DNA of 64,000 bases from Desulfurivibrio sp044068625 (GCF_044068625.1 NZ_JBIPKH010000002.1:191880-255879), one strand, 5' to 3'. Shown: positions 49,854-59,571, counted from the first letter of the stretch. A program made the numbers and translations. Notes: a model not told the origin generated them from the sequence alone.

Positions 49854-51060
49854 GGCGCAGCATCCTTCGCCTGATATTGGCCTGGATCACCAGGTAGTCA
49901 AATAACGGGGCGCAGATATTGCCCAGCAGGATCGCCAGCATCACCCCTTCCGGGAAGGCGGGGTTAAGAACTCGCAGAACCATGGCCAGGGCCCCGATGA
50001 ACAGGCCGTAACACCATTTGCCGATGTCGGTATGGGGCGCGGAAACCGGATCGGTGGCCATGAAGACCAGCCCCAGGGCAAAACCGCCCAGCACCAGGTG
50101 CCAGTGGGGCGGCACCTGATGCATGGGGCTGTCCGGGGCCGGGAAAAACCAGAAGAGCAGAGTGACCACCAAGGCCCCCAGCAGCATGGAACCCATGATC
50201 CGCCAGGAGGCGATCCGGGTGACCAGCAGCAGAAGCGCTCCCAGCAGACAGGCCAGGGCCGAGGTCTCCCCCATGGAACCCGGGATGGTGCCGACAAAGG
50301 CCTCCCACCAGCTATAACCCAGCGAGGCCAAAGGATCGCCGGCCGGGGCTGCGGCCAGGGCGGCCAGGGGAGTGGCACTGCTGAAACCGTCCACCGCCAC
50401 CCACACCCCTTCCCCGCTCATCTGGGCGGGATAGGCAAAGAAGAGAAAGGCCCGGCACACCAGGGCCGGATTCATGAAATTGCGCCCCACCCCGCCGAAG
50501 ACCTCCTTGGCAAAAATAACCCCGAAACTGGTCCCCACCGCCACCTGCCAGAGGGGGATGGTGGGCGGCAAGGTCAGGGGCAACAGCAGGCTGGTGACCA
50601 GAAACGCCTCGGACATCTCATGGCCCCGGATAATGTTGAAGATGGTCTCCCAGACACTGCCCACCACCACGCAGACCAGATAGATGGGCAGAAAATAGAG
50701 GCTGCCGTGGAGAATATTGGCGGCCAGGCTGGTGGGAGAGGCGCCGGTGGTGGCCGCCAGAATCGCCCCCCGCCAGCCGGGAGGCAGATCCACCCCCAGG
50801 CTTTGCAGGGCCAGATTGGCCTGGTAGCCGGTGTTCCACAAAGCCATCAGCACGCAGGGGATCAGGGCGATGATCACCATGATCATAATCCGTTTGAAAT
50901 CGATGGCGTCCCGCACATGGGGAGCGGTGCTGGTGGTCAACCGACTGCCCATCAGGAAGGAGTCGGTGGCCTCATAGAGCGGATACCAGCGTGACCAGCG
51001 CCCGCCCTTCTTGAAATGGGGTTCAAGGTGCCGCAGGTAGCTGTCCAGTCGCCTGATCAT
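49846..51060 (-). CDS. nqrB: Na+-NQR subunit B (covalent FMN, membrane core)
   Basis: The 404-residue subunit has about ten helices. The FMN-threonine motif is in VDGFSSATPLAAL, where SSAT replaces the commoner SGAT; GGVGRNFMNPALVCRAFLFF and FMATDPVSAPHT are typical. The start at 51060 overlaps the nqrA stop (ATGA). The 26-codon upstream extension lies within nqrA and is a shadow. Confidence 0.95.
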   Translation of the reverse strand: MIRRLDSYLRHLEPHFKKGGRWSRWYPLYEATDSFLMGSRLTTSTAPHVRDAIDFKRIMIMVIIALIPCVLMALWNTGYQANLALQSLGVDLPPGWRGAILAATTGASPTSLAANILHGSLYFLPIYLVCVVVGSVWETIFNIIRGHEMSEAFLVTSLLLPLTLPPTIPLWQVAVGTSFGVIFAKEVFGGVGRNFMNPALVCRAFLFFAYPAQMSGEGVWVAVDGFSSATPLAALAAAPAGDPLASLGYSWWEAFVGTIPGSMGETSALACLLGALLLLVTRIASWRIMGSMLLGALVVTLLFWFFPAPDSPMHQVPPHWHLVLGGFALGLVFMATDPVSAPHTDIGKWCYGLFIGALAMVLRVLNPAFPEGVMLAILLGNICAPLFDYLVIQANIRRRMLRHG

Positions 51061-52445
51061 CCTTCGGCCTCGATACTGGTCAATACCGCCCGGAGCATCG
51101 GCCCGAAATCGTTCTTGCCCGGACAGACAAAACCGCACAGGGCCAGATCCTCCTCAATCAGTTCCAGGCAGCCCAGCTCCATCGCCTTCTCCACATTGCC
51201 GGTGGCGATGCTTTTCAGCAGGGCGGTGGCGATGATATCCAGGGGCATTACCCGCTCATAACCACCCAGGGGGAAGATGGCCCGCCGCCCCCCCCAGAGG
51301 GCGGTGTTCATCGCCAGACGGCCGCCGCTTTTTTTAAAGCGGGTCAGGACGGAGATAAAGGCGGGAGTGAGGGAAAAACGGTCACGCCCCAGGCCAAGCC
51401 AGTTGAAAGGAGCACTGCCCGCACTCTCGATCAGGGCGCTGACCTGATCGTGATAACGTCCCAAATAAGCAAAGTTGCCGGCGGCTCGACGACCGTCCAG
51501 CACCGAGCCGGAGAGCAGGCGCAAAAGAGGGGGTTCCGCCGCAGCCGTCGCCGGCCCCGAATCGGTCAATTCGCCGGCGCACAATTCAGCCAGGGAGGCG
51601 CCCGGCGGGGCTTTGATCAACCGGGGATTTTTAACCCCCGGCCCGGCCAGGGCCACCACCCTGGAGGACAACAGACGCCCGGTGCGGAAGAGATGGCCGA
51701 TGGCAATCAGATCCTGATAGCCGATCTGCCAGACCTGCTTGCCCGGAGCCACCGGGTCCAGAAAATGGATATGGGTCGAGGCCAAACCGGCCGGATGGGG
51801 GCCGGCAAAGCGCGCGGAGGTGATGCCGGTCAGTTCATCCCCCGGCAGATCAATCCCGGCGGCGGCGCATAAAAATATCTTCGGCACCAAGGTGTGCAGC
51901 ACCTGCAGGCCGAGCCGGAAATCAGCGGCGGCCTTACCGATAACCACGGCCGGATCAGCCGCCAAAGGCCGGGTATCCATGGCGGTAACGAAAAGTGCGG
52001 AAGGACGGCGATCGACGGCGGCCACCTTACCGAATGGCCGGGTCCGCAGAGCCGGCCAAAGCCCGGAATCCAGCAACACCGAACGGACGGTTTCCGCCGG
52101 CAGCCCAGGACCCCGCTCCTGGGCCAGAGCGGGGAAGGTGACCTGATCCTCTCCTTCAATCCTGATCACCAGCGCCTGGAAACGCCGCCGTTCCCCCCGA
52201 TTGATGGCAATCACTTCCCCAGCCAGGGGAGCGGTGAACTTGACCCCGGGATTTTTCTTGTCGGTGAAAAGCAGCTGCCCGGCGGCCACCCGTTCCCCCT
52301 CCTTGACCGCCAGGGAGGGACGCAGGCCGATATAATCATCACCCACCAGGGCCAGATGCCCAACGACGTTACCCGGCTCGATCTCCTGGCGAGGCGGGCC
52401 GCTGATGGGCAGATCCAGCCCTTTTTTGAGGACAAAATGTTGCAT
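51057..52445 (-). CDS. nqrA: Na+-NQR subunit A
   Basis: The 462-residue cytoplasmic subunit binds the quinone head region. It opens FVLKKGLDLPISGPPRQEIE and contains RPSLAVKEGERVAAGQLLFT (RnfC-like barrel-sandwich), PSALFVTAMDTRPLAADP and a C-terminal GCLELIEEDLALCGFVCPGK. It is two bases downstream of apbE and overlaps nqrB. Confidence 0.95.
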   Translation of the reverse strand: MQHFVLKKGLDLPISGPPRQEIEPGNVVGHLALVGDDYIGLRPSLAVKEGERVAAGQLLFTDKKNPGVKFTAPLAGEVIAINRGERRRFQALVIRIEGEDQVTFPALAQERGPGLPAETVRSVLLDSGLWPALRTRPFGKVAAVDRRPSALFVTAMDTRPLAADPAVVIGKAAADFRLGLQVLHTLVPKIFLCAAAGIDLPGDELTGITSARFAGPHPAGLASTHIHFLDPVAPGKQVWQIGYQDLIAIGHLFRTGRLLSSRVVALAGPGVKNPRLIKAPPGASLAELCAGELTDSGPATAAAEPPLLRLLSGSVLDGRRAAGNFAYLGRYHDQVSALIESAGSAPFNWLGLGRDRFSLTPAFISVLTRFKKSGGRLAMNTALWGGRRAIFPLGGYERVMPLDIIATALLKSIATGNVEKAMELGCLELIEEDLALCGFVCPGKNDFGPMLRAVLTSIEAEG

Positions 52446-52447
52446 AA

Positions 52448-53485
52448 TCAGACGGGGAAACCGGCGGTTTGGCTGACACTCAAATCCTTGCGCACGAAAT
52501 AGCCCTCGCAGCCGGGAAAGACGGTCAGCAGGTCCATGGCCTGCTGGGCCCCCAGCACCAGAGAGGCGGTGGCCAGAGCGTCGGCCAGGGCGGCGTTGGG
52601 GGCGGTGATGGTCACCGCCGCCAGCTCCGGCGAGGAAAATCCGGTCCGGGGGTCGATGATGTGATGATAGCTGAAATCGGAACTGAAGGGCTGATAATAG
52701 TCCCCTGAAGTGGCCACCGCCAGGCTGTCGGCGTTGATCACCGGCAAGGGCAGGGCCAGCTGGGGACGGGGATTCCGGATCCCGATCCGCCAGGGTTCCC
52801 GGCCGGGCTTACCCCCCTTGACCAGCAGGTCTCCGCCGGCCTCGACATAGATCTGTCGGCAGCCGTGGGCGGCCAGGGTGGCGGCTCCCTGATCCACGAT
52901 ATGGCCCTTGGCGATCCCGTCCAGGGTAATGGCCATGCCGCCGGCGGCCAGACTCACCCTACCGCCCTCCAGCCGAACCCCGCGAAAATCAACCTGCCGG
53001 CGGGCGGCGGCAATGGCGGCCCGCCCCTCATCTCCGACGATAACCGCCGGTTGCTCGGCCAGCCGCTGGTAAAGTTCCAGCAATGGCAGCATGGTGATGT
53101 CAAAGGCGCCGGCGCTGGCCTCGCTCACCCTGCCCGCCAGCTGGAGCAGGGCCTGGAGATCAGCGCCGGCCGTCTCCAGGGTGCCGGTCCGGTTGAGAAC
53201 CCCAACCTCGCTCTCCTCGCGAAAACGGCTCAACTGACCCTCCAGCTCGGCCATTCGGGCCAGAGTCGCGGTCACCGCCGCCTCGGCCTGCTCCCGATCC
53301 CGGCTGTAAACGGTAAGGTTGACCACCGTCCCCAGCATGGCCTGACTGCGCCGCACCACCCGCATTCCGGCTTCACCGCAGCCTAAAAGTGGCAACCCCA
53401 GAACTCCGGCGGCCCCGGCCAGGGCGAAGATCTGTAAAACCTGACGGCGGTTAATACCTCTCTGTTTCCTGCTGTTGCCTGTCAT
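52448..53485 (-). CDS. apbE: FAD:protein FMN transferase
   Basis: The 345-residue enzyme attaches FMN to Thr in NqrB and NqrC. It has a twin-arginine-like signal (RGINRRQVLQIFALAGAAGV) ending in a lipobox (PLLGCG), then MLGTVVNLTVYS, GAFDITMLPLLELY, ITLDGIAKGHIVD, EAGGDLLVKG and HHIIDPRTGFSS. AAGGAG precedes the ATG. Its place at the head of nqrA-F makes the substrate assignment strong. Confidence 0.95.
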   Translation of the reverse strand: MTGNSRKQRGINRRQVLQIFALAGAAGVLGLPLLGCGEAGMRVVRRSQAMLGTVVNLTVYSRDREQAEAAVTATLARMAELEGQLSRFREESEVGVLNRTGTLETAGADLQALLQLAGRVSEASAGAFDITMLPLLELYQRLAEQPAVIVGDEGRAAIAAARRQVDFRGVRLEGGRVSLAAGGMAITLDGIAKGHIVDQGAATLAAHGCRQIYVEAGGDLLVKGGKPGREPWRIGIRNPRPQLALPLPVINADSLAVATSGDYYQPFSSDFSYHHIIDPRTGFSSPELAAVTITAPNAALADALATASLVLGAQQAMDLLTVFPGCEGYFVRKDLSVSQTAGFPV

Positions 53486-53643
53486 GATAGATGTCTCCTT
53501 GCGCTGAAGTATGACGGCGCAAGCTGGTTTCGTCCATCGATTTTTCTTTTTGAAAACCGCTTTTTTTGATACCTAATGGGTGATCTTGCCCGCTGGTCGG
53601 CAAACGGTCAAAATGGATTAAAAATGGATCACGGTGGTAAATT

Positions 53644-54669
53644 GTGCTCAGGTTAAGCTGTCTGCTCTACTTCGCGTTGACCGGCCTCAGCGGTTATCTC
53701 TATGGTCTCGGGCCACAACTCGCTCCCGGGGTAAACGCCCATGGCTTGATCGGGGTGCTGGGTTTCGGCTATACCTCTTTTCTCCATTTCCTGGTTACAC
53801 CCCAACGCTATGGCCCCAAGGCCTCCCGGCTGCGCAACCTGCTGGCCGGCCTCTCTCTCCTCCTGGTAGCTGGAGCCCTGGCGGGCAGCTCAGCCCTGCT
53901 CAACGGCGCCGCCCTGGGCTACCTGCTGACCACCATTTTGCTGGGGCTTGGCGGCAAAGCCACCGCCAACCGCCGCGAAGACCGCTTCCTGCAAACCGCG
54001 GTCCTGATCTCCATCCTGAGCTGGATCTATTTTCTCTATTCCTGGAACTTTGCCTCATTCTGGCAGCTCGAACTCCGGTTTTCCCATATCCTGCTGGCCT
54101 TCTCCTTTCCCCTCTCCCTGCTGCTCTTCTCCCGCTATCTCGATCTGCTGCAGATCTCAACCAAACAGGCCGGCCTGACCCTGGTCGTCCTGGTAAGCGG
54201 GGTGCTGGCGATGTTTGCCGGGATGCTGCTGGGCTGGTCCTGGCTGGAAACTTCCAGCGCCGGGGTGTTGCTGTTGCTGATCGTGTTCTATCTACTCAAA
54301 TCCGCCGGCCAGCGCGATATTTTGCTGACAATCGCCTTCGGCGGTCTGCTGCTCACCGGGGCCAGCGGCATCTGGTATGTTATGGTTTATGGTCAGAATT
54401 ACAGCCGAATCCTGCTCGCGGCCCACGCCCATCTGGCCCATTTCGCCTGGGCGGCCTACGGAATTTACCACCTGCTGATGAATCAGGCCGGTTACGGAGT
54501 CGGGAGGCAGGCCATCTTCTTTGCGCCGCTGTTCCTCGCCCTGGCCGGCCTGATCACTTGGATGCTCCAACCGGTTGCCTGGCTGCTGCCCGCCAGCCTG
54601 CTGCTCTTTCTCGCCTCGGGCCTCTCTCTGCCCCTGACCTTGTTGGCCAAAACCTCCCGACAAAATTAA
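53644..54669 (+). CDS. Multi-helix membrane protein with conserved-looking histidines, unknown function
   Basis: The 341-residue protein starts with GTG. It has about ten membrane helices and almost no soluble part. Histidines lie in NAHGLIGVLGFGYTSFLHFL and in a dense cluster AHAHLAHFAWAAYGIYHLL, which recalls subunit I of heme-copper oxidases and NorB-like proteins and suggests heme or metal binding. It is shorter than subunit I (usually more than 450 residues) and I do not see the full ligand set. It is divergent from apbE and upstream of gnd; a link to either is not shown. Confidence 0.65.
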   Translation: MLRLSCLLYFALTGLSGYLYGLGPQLAPGVNAHGLIGVLGFGYTSFLHFLVTPQRYGPKASRLRNLLAGLSLLLVAGALAGSSALLNGAALGYLLTTILLGLGGKATANRREDRFLQTAVLISILSWIYFLYSWNFASFWQLELRFSHILLAFSFPLSLLLFSRYLDLLQISTKQAGLTLVVLVSGVLAMFAGMLLGWSWLETSSAGVLLLLIVFYLLKSAGQRDILLTIAFGGLLLTGASGIWYVMVYGQNYSRILLAAHAHLAHFAWAAYGIYHLLMNQAGYGVGRQAIFFAPLFLALAGLITWMLQPVAWLLPASLLLFLASGLSLPLTLLAKTSRQN

Positions 54670-54752
54670 TTGCCCTTGGTGGTAACTGTGTTAGCATCGA
54701 ACAAAGGTTAAATGATCCTTTTTTTTATCGCAAGCTGACTAAGGAGAAAAAA

Positions 54753-55661
54753 ATGCAAATCGGCATGATCGGACTGGGAAGAATGGGAATGAACATGTGC
54801 CGCCGCCTGTTGCGGGGCGATCACATGGTGGTGGCCTACAACCGCACCCCGACCAAAACCGAGGAACTGGCCCAGGATGGAGCAATCCCCGCCTACAGCC
54901 TGGGGGAGCTGGTCGCCAAACTTGAAACTCCGCGGGTGGTCTGGCTGATGCTGCCGGCCGGGGCCACGGTGGATCAACACCTGGAGGAGCTGGCCCAACT
55001 GCTCAGCCCCGGCGACCTGGTGATTGAGGGCGGCAACACCTTTTATAAGGATGACCTGCGCCGCGCGGCCTTGATGGAGAGCAAAAAGATTCACTATCTC
55101 GATGCCGGAGTCAGCGGGGGAATCTGGGGACTGCAGGTGGGCTACTGCACCATGGTTGGGGGAGAAAAGAGCGATTTCGACCGGATCGAACCGCTGCTTG
55201 CCACCCTCTCCCCCCCCGAAGGTTATCTCTACTGCGGCCCCCATGGCGCCGGCCATTATGTCAAGATGGTCCACAACGGCATCGAATACGCCATGATGCA
55301 GGCCTACGGGGAAGGTTTCGCCCTGCTGGAAGCCTCCCCCTACGGCAAGGAGCTTGATTACTCGGCGGTCTCCCATCTCTGGAACCAGGGCAGCGTCATC
55401 CGTTCCTGGTTGTTGGAGCTACTGGTGCCGGCCTTCGCCAAAGATCCGCGCCTGACCGAGATTACCGGCCATGTCGATGATTCCGGCGAAGGCCGCTGGA
55501 CCGTGCAGGAGGCGGTTGAGCGCGGGGTGGCGGCCCCCACCATCGCCATCTCTCTGTTTCAAAGGTTCCAGTCCCGCAACCCCAACGCCTTTGAAAACCG
55601 GGTACTGGCCGCGCTGCGCCGTGAATTTGGCGGCCATGCCGTGGTCTCCGCCAAAAAATAA
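54753..55661 (+). CDS. gnd: 6-phosphogluconate dehydrogenase, short NAD-type
   Basis: The 302-residue enzyme has the Rossmann start MQIGMIGLGRMGMNMCRRLL, YNRTPTKTEELA, VWLMLPAGATVDQ, LVIEGGNTFYKDD, the substrate motif YLDAGVSGGIWGLQVGYCTM and the catalytic HGAGHYVKMVHNGIEYAMMQ (Lys, Asn). It is the short GndA/YqeC form rather than the 470-residue form. AAGGAG precedes the ATG. zwf follows eight bases later. Confidence 0.96.
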   Translation: MQIGMIGLGRMGMNMCRRLLRGDHMVVAYNRTPTKTEELAQDGAIPAYSLGELVAKLETPRVVWLMLPAGATVDQHLEELAQLLSPGDLVIEGGNTFYKDDLRRAALMESKKIHYLDAGVSGGIWGLQVGYCTMVGGEKSDFDRIEPLLATLSPPEGYLYCGPHGAGHYVKMVHNGIEYAMMQAYGEGFALLEASPYGKELDYSAVSHLWNQGSVIRSWLLELLVPAFAKDPRLTEITGHVDDSGEGRWTVQEAVERGVAAPTIAISLFQRFQSRNPNAFENRVLAALRREFGGHAVVSAKK

Positions 55662-55669
55662 ACTAAGCT

Positions 55670-57244
55670 ATGGTTATGGACAACACCACCAACCCGGGCC
55701 AACGAAGCAGCGACCAGGGAACCTGCGCCCTGCGCGGCGGCAACGACCTGCCCTCCTGCTCCATTGTGATTTTCGGCGCCTCCGGCGATCTTACCGCCCG
55801 CAAGCTGATCCCGGCCCTGCTCAACCTTTTCCGGCATCATTGTTTGCCCCCGCGCTTCAATATCGTGGGGTGCGGGCGCAGCCCCATGGATCACGATGCC
55901 TTTCGTCGCAGCCTGGCGGAGTTTCGCCAGCAAAACCAGCCTGATGACGATCCGACCGCTTGGCAGAAATTCGCCCCCCGGATCTTTTATCAGGAGTTGC
56001 GCTACGATCAGCCGGCGGACTATCTCGTCCTGGCCGAACTGCTGGCCCGCCTGGACCGGGAGCATGGGGTGGCCCCCAACCGGGTCTTTTACCTGGCGGT
56101 GCCCCCCTCGCTCTATCCCCTGATCGGGGCGCGCATCGGCGAGGCAGGCCTGGCGGCCGCCACTGCCGAGGAAAACTCCAGCCAGGTCCCTTGGTCGCGA
56201 ATTGTGGTGGAAAAACCCTTCGGCCACGACCTTGCTTCGGCGGTGGAGCTGGACCGGGTTCTGCACAACAGTTTCGCCGAACGGCAGATCTTCCGGATCG
56301 ACCACTATCTGGCCAAGGAAACGGTGCAGAACATTTTGATGCTGCGCTTTGCCAACGCCATCTTCGAACCCCTCTGGAACCGAAGTTATATCGATTACGT
56401 AGGGATCCTCAGCGGGGAAAAACTGGGGGTTGAACACCGGGCCGGTTTTTACGAATCGGCCGGAGTGCTGCGGGATATGTTCCAAAACCATATGATGCAG
56501 CTGCTGGCCCTGACCGCCATGGAACCGCCCTCCCGCTTCGAGGCCACCCAGGTGCAGGATGAGAAGGTCAAGGTCTTTCGGGCCCTGAAACCTTTGGACA
56601 GCGGCGACCTGGCCGCCAGCCTGATCCTGGGCCAGTATGGCCCGGGGACGGTGGCCGGGCGCATGGTGGCGGGCTACCGTCAAGAACAGGCGGTGGCCGC
56701 CGATTCCACCACCCCGACCTTTGCCGCCATGAAACTGCTGATCGACAACTGGCGCTGGCGGGGGGTGCCCTTCTACCTGATCTCCGGCAAACGGATGCCG
56801 GCCAAGGAGACCCGGATCGTCATCCAGTTCAAGGAGGTACCCCACTCCATGTTCCGCCGGGAAACGGCGGACACCATCCTGGCCAACCGCCTGGTGCTGG
56901 GGATCCACCCCGAAGAAAAGATCTCGCTGAGCTTTCAGACCAAAAGCCCCCACAGCAAGGAGTGCCTGCAGCCGGTGACCATGAACTTCAACTACGAACG
57001 CCGCCGGAACAACCGACCGGGATTCGATGCCTATGAAATGGTGCTGCTGGATTGCATTCAGGGAGACCACATGCTCTTCTGGCGGCAGGACGGGGTTGAA
57101 CTCTCCTGGGCCTTTCTCGATCCGATCCTGCGGACCTGCGAGGAGTGCACGGTGGCCGAGAAACTGCTGCAGTTCTACCCGGCGGGCACCCCCGGACCGG
57201 AGGCCGCCCACCCCTGGATGAAAATGTTGAGTGATCCGGAATGA
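55670..57244 (+). CDS. zwf: Glucose-6-phosphate 1-dehydrogenase
   Basis: The 524-residue enzyme has the NADP fold CSIVIFGASGDLTARKLIPA, YLAVPPSLYP, VVEKPFGHDLASA and the active-site motif RIDHYLAKETVQN. Its partner enzyme gnd is directly upstream, so the oxidative pentose phosphate pathway is encoded together; the lactonase is not adjacent. The first 25 residues are extra compared with the core family. Confidence 0.96.
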   Translation: MVMDNTTNPGQRSSDQGTCALRGGNDLPSCSIVIFGASGDLTARKLIPALLNLFRHHCLPPRFNIVGCGRSPMDHDAFRRSLAEFRQQNQPDDDPTAWQKFAPRIFYQELRYDQPADYLVLAELLARLDREHGVAPNRVFYLAVPPSLYPLIGARIGEAGLAAATAEENSSQVPWSRIVVEKPFGHDLASAVELDRVLHNSFAERQIFRIDHYLAKETVQNILMLRFANAIFEPLWNRSYIDYVGILSGEKLGVEHRAGFYESAGVLRDMFQNHMMQLLALTAMEPPSRFEATQVQDEKVKVFRALKPLDSGDLAASLILGQYGPGTVAGRMVAGYRQEQAVAADSTTPTFAAMKLLIDNWRWRGVPFYLISGKRMPAKETRIVIQFKEVPHSMFRRETADTILANRLVLGIHPEEKISLSFQTKSPHSKECLQPVTMNFNYERRRNNRPGFDAYEMVLLDCIQGDHMLFWRQDGVELSWAFLDPILRTCEECTVAEKLLQFYPAGTPGPEAAHPWMKMLSDPE

Positions 57245-57274
57245 GGACCACCTGAAAACCTGGAGATATTAAAA

Positions 57275-57928
57275 ATGATCGATCTGCATACCCACTGCCT
57301 CTTCAGTGATGGCGAACTGGTGCCGGCGGAACATCTGCGGCGGGTGGAGATCCTGGGCTATCAGGCCATCGCCATCACCGACCACGCCGACCACTCCAAC
57401 CTGGATTTCATTATTCCCCGAATTGCCGCCGCCGCGGCCAAACTGAACCCCCACTCCAAGACCCGACTGCTGGCCGGCATTGAGCTGACCCACGTACCGC
57501 CGGAGCTGTTTGCCGAGCTGACCGACCAGGCCCGCCGGCTGGGAGCGGAGATTGTGGTGGGCCATGGCGAGACGGTGATGGAGCCGGTGAAACCCGGGAC
57601 CAACCGGGCGGCCATTCTGGCCGGGGTCGACATCCTGGCCCATCCCGGCCTGCTCAACCGGGAAGACGCCCAATTGGCGGCCCAAAAAGGGGTTTTTCTC
57701 GAGCTCTCCGGCCGCAAGGGCCACAGCCTGACCAACGGCCATGTGGCCGCCCTGGCCCGTCAGGTGGGAGCCCGGCTGGTGATCAACGCCGACGCCCACG
57801 GCCCCGGAGATTTCCTGACGGCGAGCATGGCCGAAATTGTCGGCCTGGGGGCGGGATTGTCGACCGCGGAATATAAGCAGGTGCGGGCCAATATGGCAGA
57901 ACTGGTTAAAAGGGCCACCCCTGCCTGA
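57275..57928 (+). CDS. PHP-domain metallophosphoesterase
   Basis: The 217-residue protein has the PHP metal motifs MIDLHTHCLFSDGELVP, ITDHADHSNLDF, GIELTHVPPE, VVGHGET, ILAHPGL and INADAHGPGD. It resembles the short histidinol-phosphatase-like PHP group found in anaerobes. The physiological phosphoester is unknown. GGAGA precedes the ATG, and it follows zwf by 30 bases. Confidence 0.88.
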   Translation: MIDLHTHCLFSDGELVPAEHLRRVEILGYQAIAITDHADHSNLDFIIPRIAAAAAKLNPHSKTRLLAGIELTHVPPELFAELTDQARRLGAEIVVGHGETVMEPVKPGTNRAAILAGVDILAHPGLLNREDAQLAAQKGVFLELSGRKGHSLTNGHVAALARQVGARLVINADAHGPGDFLTASMAEIVGLGAGLSTAEYKQVRANMAELVKRATPA

Positions 57929-57930
57929 CC

Positions 57931-59571
57931 ATGTTTTTCCGGACCAATTCACCGTTGCCGGTCGCCCCCAATAAAACCGCCAGCTCGCCGCTGGGGCAAC
58001 TCCTGCTGCTGATCATTCTCTGGAGCGCCCTCTTTGCCCCGGGGGGTGAGGCCGCCGCAAAGACCCTGAGCTATTTCGGCCAGGGCGGCCAGCAGACGGT
58101 GGGGGGCTCCCTGCATGTTCTGGAAAATAGCTCCGGTCTCTATCTGATCGATGTGGGAAGTTTCGTGGGGGGTGACGGCCCCAACTACCCCTGGCCGGCG
58201 GAGATCCCGGTGGCCAGAATCCGGGCCCTGTTCATTACCCATATCCACGCCGACCATATCGGTCGGCTGCCGCTGCTGCTCCACCAGGGCTACCGGGGAC
58301 CGATCCATCTGAGCCGGGTCAGTTACGAGCTGGCCCGGGTTACCCTGCCCGCCAATCTCCACCTGATCGACCTGGGGCCGGAACGCTTTTACTATTCCCG
58401 GAACAATGCCGGCCGCAAACGCATCCCGGTTTATCTCGAGGGCTACGATTTCGGGGAACGGGCGGTTAAGCCGCAAAACCGGATTTACTTTACAAGTCAC
58501 CGCCACCGCCTGGCGACCCAGGGCTACCACCTGGCCCGCCCCCAGCGGCAAAAACTGGAGGCCGAGCTGCTGGCCCGCCTGGATGAGCAGGCCATAATCA
58601 ACGATCCCGACCAACCATTCACGGTCGATGAGTTCAAGGCGCGCTTTCTCACCACTCCCCATATGGCGGGCAGTGTGATGGTGGAACTGGAATACCGGGG
58701 CCTGAGGATCCTGTTTGCGGGAGATACCGGGGCCAACGGTTCCCCCCTGCTGCCGGACAACCCCGGCTTCAGCCAACCGATCGATCTGCTTTTTCTGGAG
58801 GGAACCTATGGCCGGGATCGGGAACTTGCTCCGGCGGCGGCCCGGGCAGATTTTCGCCGGGAGTTGGCGGCTCGACTGGCCGAAGGTTATCGGGTGGTGA
58901 TTCCGGCCTTTGCCCTGGACCGCAGCCAACAGATAGTCCAGGAGATCGGCCGAGCGGCGGCCAACGGGCAGTTACCGCCGGATCAGGTGGTCAGGGTATG
59001 CAGTTCCACGGCCCGGGCCTTGCTGAACCGCTATGCCGATTTTGTCGGTCGCGACGAATTTGCCCCCTATTTCAGGCCGGAGGTCGACGAGAGCCATTTT
59101 TTGCCCCCGGGCTACCGCCCCGACTGTAGCAGTGACGACCCCGACAATCCCCTGGGCCTGCAACATGGCGAGATTGGAGTTATGACCTCGGGCATGGCCG
59201 ACTACGCCAGCGCCCGCCAGGCCCTGCTCGACTATCTGGAGGACCCCAAAACCCTGTTCTATTTCACAAGCTATCAGGCCCCGGCCAGCCTCGGCGGCCG
59301 CTTGACCGCCGGTTCAAAACCGCCCGCGGAGTTGCGCATCGGGGCATACCGGCGGCAAGTTAAGGCTAAAATCCTGCAAACATCAGGTTTTAGCGGTCAT
59401 TCCTCACCCCGGGAGATGATCGAAATATTCACCGCCGCCCAACCCCGGCGGATCTACCTGGTCCACCTCGACCGGCGTAACGCCACCACCCTGGCAAACC
59501 GTTACCGGCAAGAATTCCAGGCGGAGATCATTATTCCCCGACAAACCGAGCGCCATCAACTTTACCCTTAA
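57931..59571 (+). CDS. Exported beta-CASP metallo-beta-lactamase-fold hydrolase
   Basis: The 546-residue protein begins with a signal peptide (GQLLLLIILWSALFAPGG then EAAAKT). The metal motifs are complete: ITHIHADHIG (His104, His106, Asp108, His109), TTPHMAGSVMVEL and LFAGDTGANG. The beta-CASP elements are present too: LLFLEGTYGRDRE, IPAFALDRSQQIVQEIG, TSGFSGHSSPREMIE and RIYLVHLD. These normally mark cytoplasmic RNases such as CPSF73 and RNase J relatives, so an exported form is unusual. The substrate may be extracytoplasmic nucleic acid or something else. It starts two bases after the PHP gene. Confidence 0.85.
   Translation: MFFRTNSPLPVAPNKTASSPLGQLLLLIILWSALFAPGGEAAAKTLSYFGQGGQQTVGGSLHVLENSSGLYLIDVGSFVGGDGPNYPWPAEIPVARIRALFITHIHADHIGRLPLLLHQGYRGPIHLSRVSYELARVTLPANLHLIDLGPERFYYSRNNAGRKRIPVYLEGYDFGERAVKPQNRIYFTSHRHRLATQGYHLARPQRQKLEAELLARLDEQAIINDPDQPFTVDEFKARFLTTPHMAGSVMVELEYRGLRILFAGDTGANGSPLLPDNPGFSQPIDLLFLEGTYGRDRELAPAAARADFRRELAARLAEGYRVVIPAFALDRSQQIVQEIGRAAANGQLPPDQVVRVCSSTARALLNRYADFVGRDEFAPYFRPEVDESHFLPPGYRPDCSSDDPDNPLGLQHGEIGVMTSGMADYASARQALLDYLEDPKTLFYFTSYQAPASLGGRLTAGSKPPAELRIGAYRRQVKAKILQTSGFSGHSSPREMIEIFTAAQPRRIYLVHLDRRNATTLANRYRQEFQAEIIIPRQTERHQLYP

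Noticed and set aside
53634..54752. Long frame fused in front of gnd (675 codons in total)
   Set aside because: It is the shadow frame of the membrane protein gene; gnd has its own AAGGAG and a standard N-terminus at 54753.
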